Source: Anodontia alba
Lineage: Eukaryota; Mollusca; Bivalvia; Lucinida; Lucinidae
Length of the DNA: 64,000 bases
Direction of reading: 5' to 3'
Assembly (NCBI GenBank): GCA_964016985.1
Contig: OZ024835.1
Coordinates: 1,557,501-1,621,500 of the forward strand
Position numbers and translations under genes: made by a program. Shown here piece by piece: positions 63,686 through 64,000 of the stretch. Numbering within the stretch: position 1 is the first letter of the stretch; the number at the start of each line of letters is the position of its first letter. The notes beneath the pieces were generated by a model. The model was not told the origin of the DNA. It made no database searches and saw only the letters and a program-made list of their open reading frames with translations.

Positions 63686-63934
63686 CTAGGGTAAAAAAAA
63701 CATAAAATTTGAATATATTGTAAAACAAATTTGAATTGACTGAAAAACAAATAAAAATGTCATCCTCAGAATTTATGCAGCGAGTGTTAAATGTTATTGT
63801 TGTGCATGTTCTGAATGCTGCCAGGCACACAGACATTTGTACAGTTATCCTTATACAAAACAGCCCCTAGCTCTAGGTACCTACCATCCATCTACTTTAT
63901 ACTCAATCCAAGGCAAGTCCAGTATGAGAAAAGC

Positions 63935-64000
63935 GTCTGCAATTTTTTTGTCCCTAGTGGGGTTCGAACCCAAGACCATTCACTTGCAAGCTGAGGACAC
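63935..64000 (-). mobile_element. tRNA-like SINE part at the window edge
   Basis: Minus strand GTGTCCTCAGCTTGCAAGTG, AATGGTCTTGGGTTCGAACC, CCACTAGGGACAA contains a B-box and an anticodon-arm-like CTTGCAAG. The head is cut by the window, so a tRNA gene cannot be fully excluded, but the following A run and sequence fit a SINE better. Confidence 0.5.

Overview
The window is AT-rich animal nuclear DNA: long introns with GT/AG boundaries, no operons, and a very dense load of MITEs, SINEs, non-LTR retrotransposons and satellites. The repeat types (TTAA hairpin MITEs, tRNA SINEs ending in AACAAACAAA, minisatellite-cored elements ending in GTGAGCTAA) most resemble a bivalve mollusc. That assignment is inference from repeat style, not a database match.

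Two protein-coding genes can be supported, both on the minus strand. The first is the 5' part of a peroxisomal acyl-CoA oxidase gene (ACOX1-like). In transcription order its exons are exon 1 (39445-39559), exon 2 (17970-18132), three alternative versions of exon 3 (12677-12837, 10517-10677, 9339-9499), exon 4 (5250-5357) and exon 5 (3759-3878); the rest lies left of the window. All junction phases agree, so any one of the three exon-3 copies gives an open frame, and including two does not. The second gene enters from the right edge. Its last four coding exons (63549-63685, 60710-60850, 59003-59122, 56301-56537) encode a low-complexity, Gln/Pro/Ser-rich C-terminus that I do not recognise.

Layout: 1-982 is a decayed mariner. 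983-3750 is MITEs and minisatellites. 3759-12837 holds acyl-CoA oxidase exons 5 to 3.1 among many repeats. 13118-16535 is a nearly full-length but dead APE/RT retrotransposon in intron 2. 18133-39444 is intron 1, 21.3 kb, mostly a tandem satellite of about 186 bp (20690-36525) with a 1119-bp higher-order block, followed by a sister satellite (37180-38820). 40986-43920 is a four-level nest: MITE, then a TIR transposon, then a retrotransposon, then a SINE. 44046-52464 is mainly minisatellite-cored elements, two of them with Helitron-like hairpin-CTAA ends. 53000-64000 is MITEs, hairpins and SINEs in and around the introns of the second gene.

The strongest biology is the triplicated, frame-locked exon 3 of the acyl-CoA oxidase. 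The segment it swaps lies just before and includes the conserved YAQTE motif of the flavin site. The strongest structural signal is that palindromic hairpin cores recur in several MITE families, and their sequence variants are mirrored on both arms.
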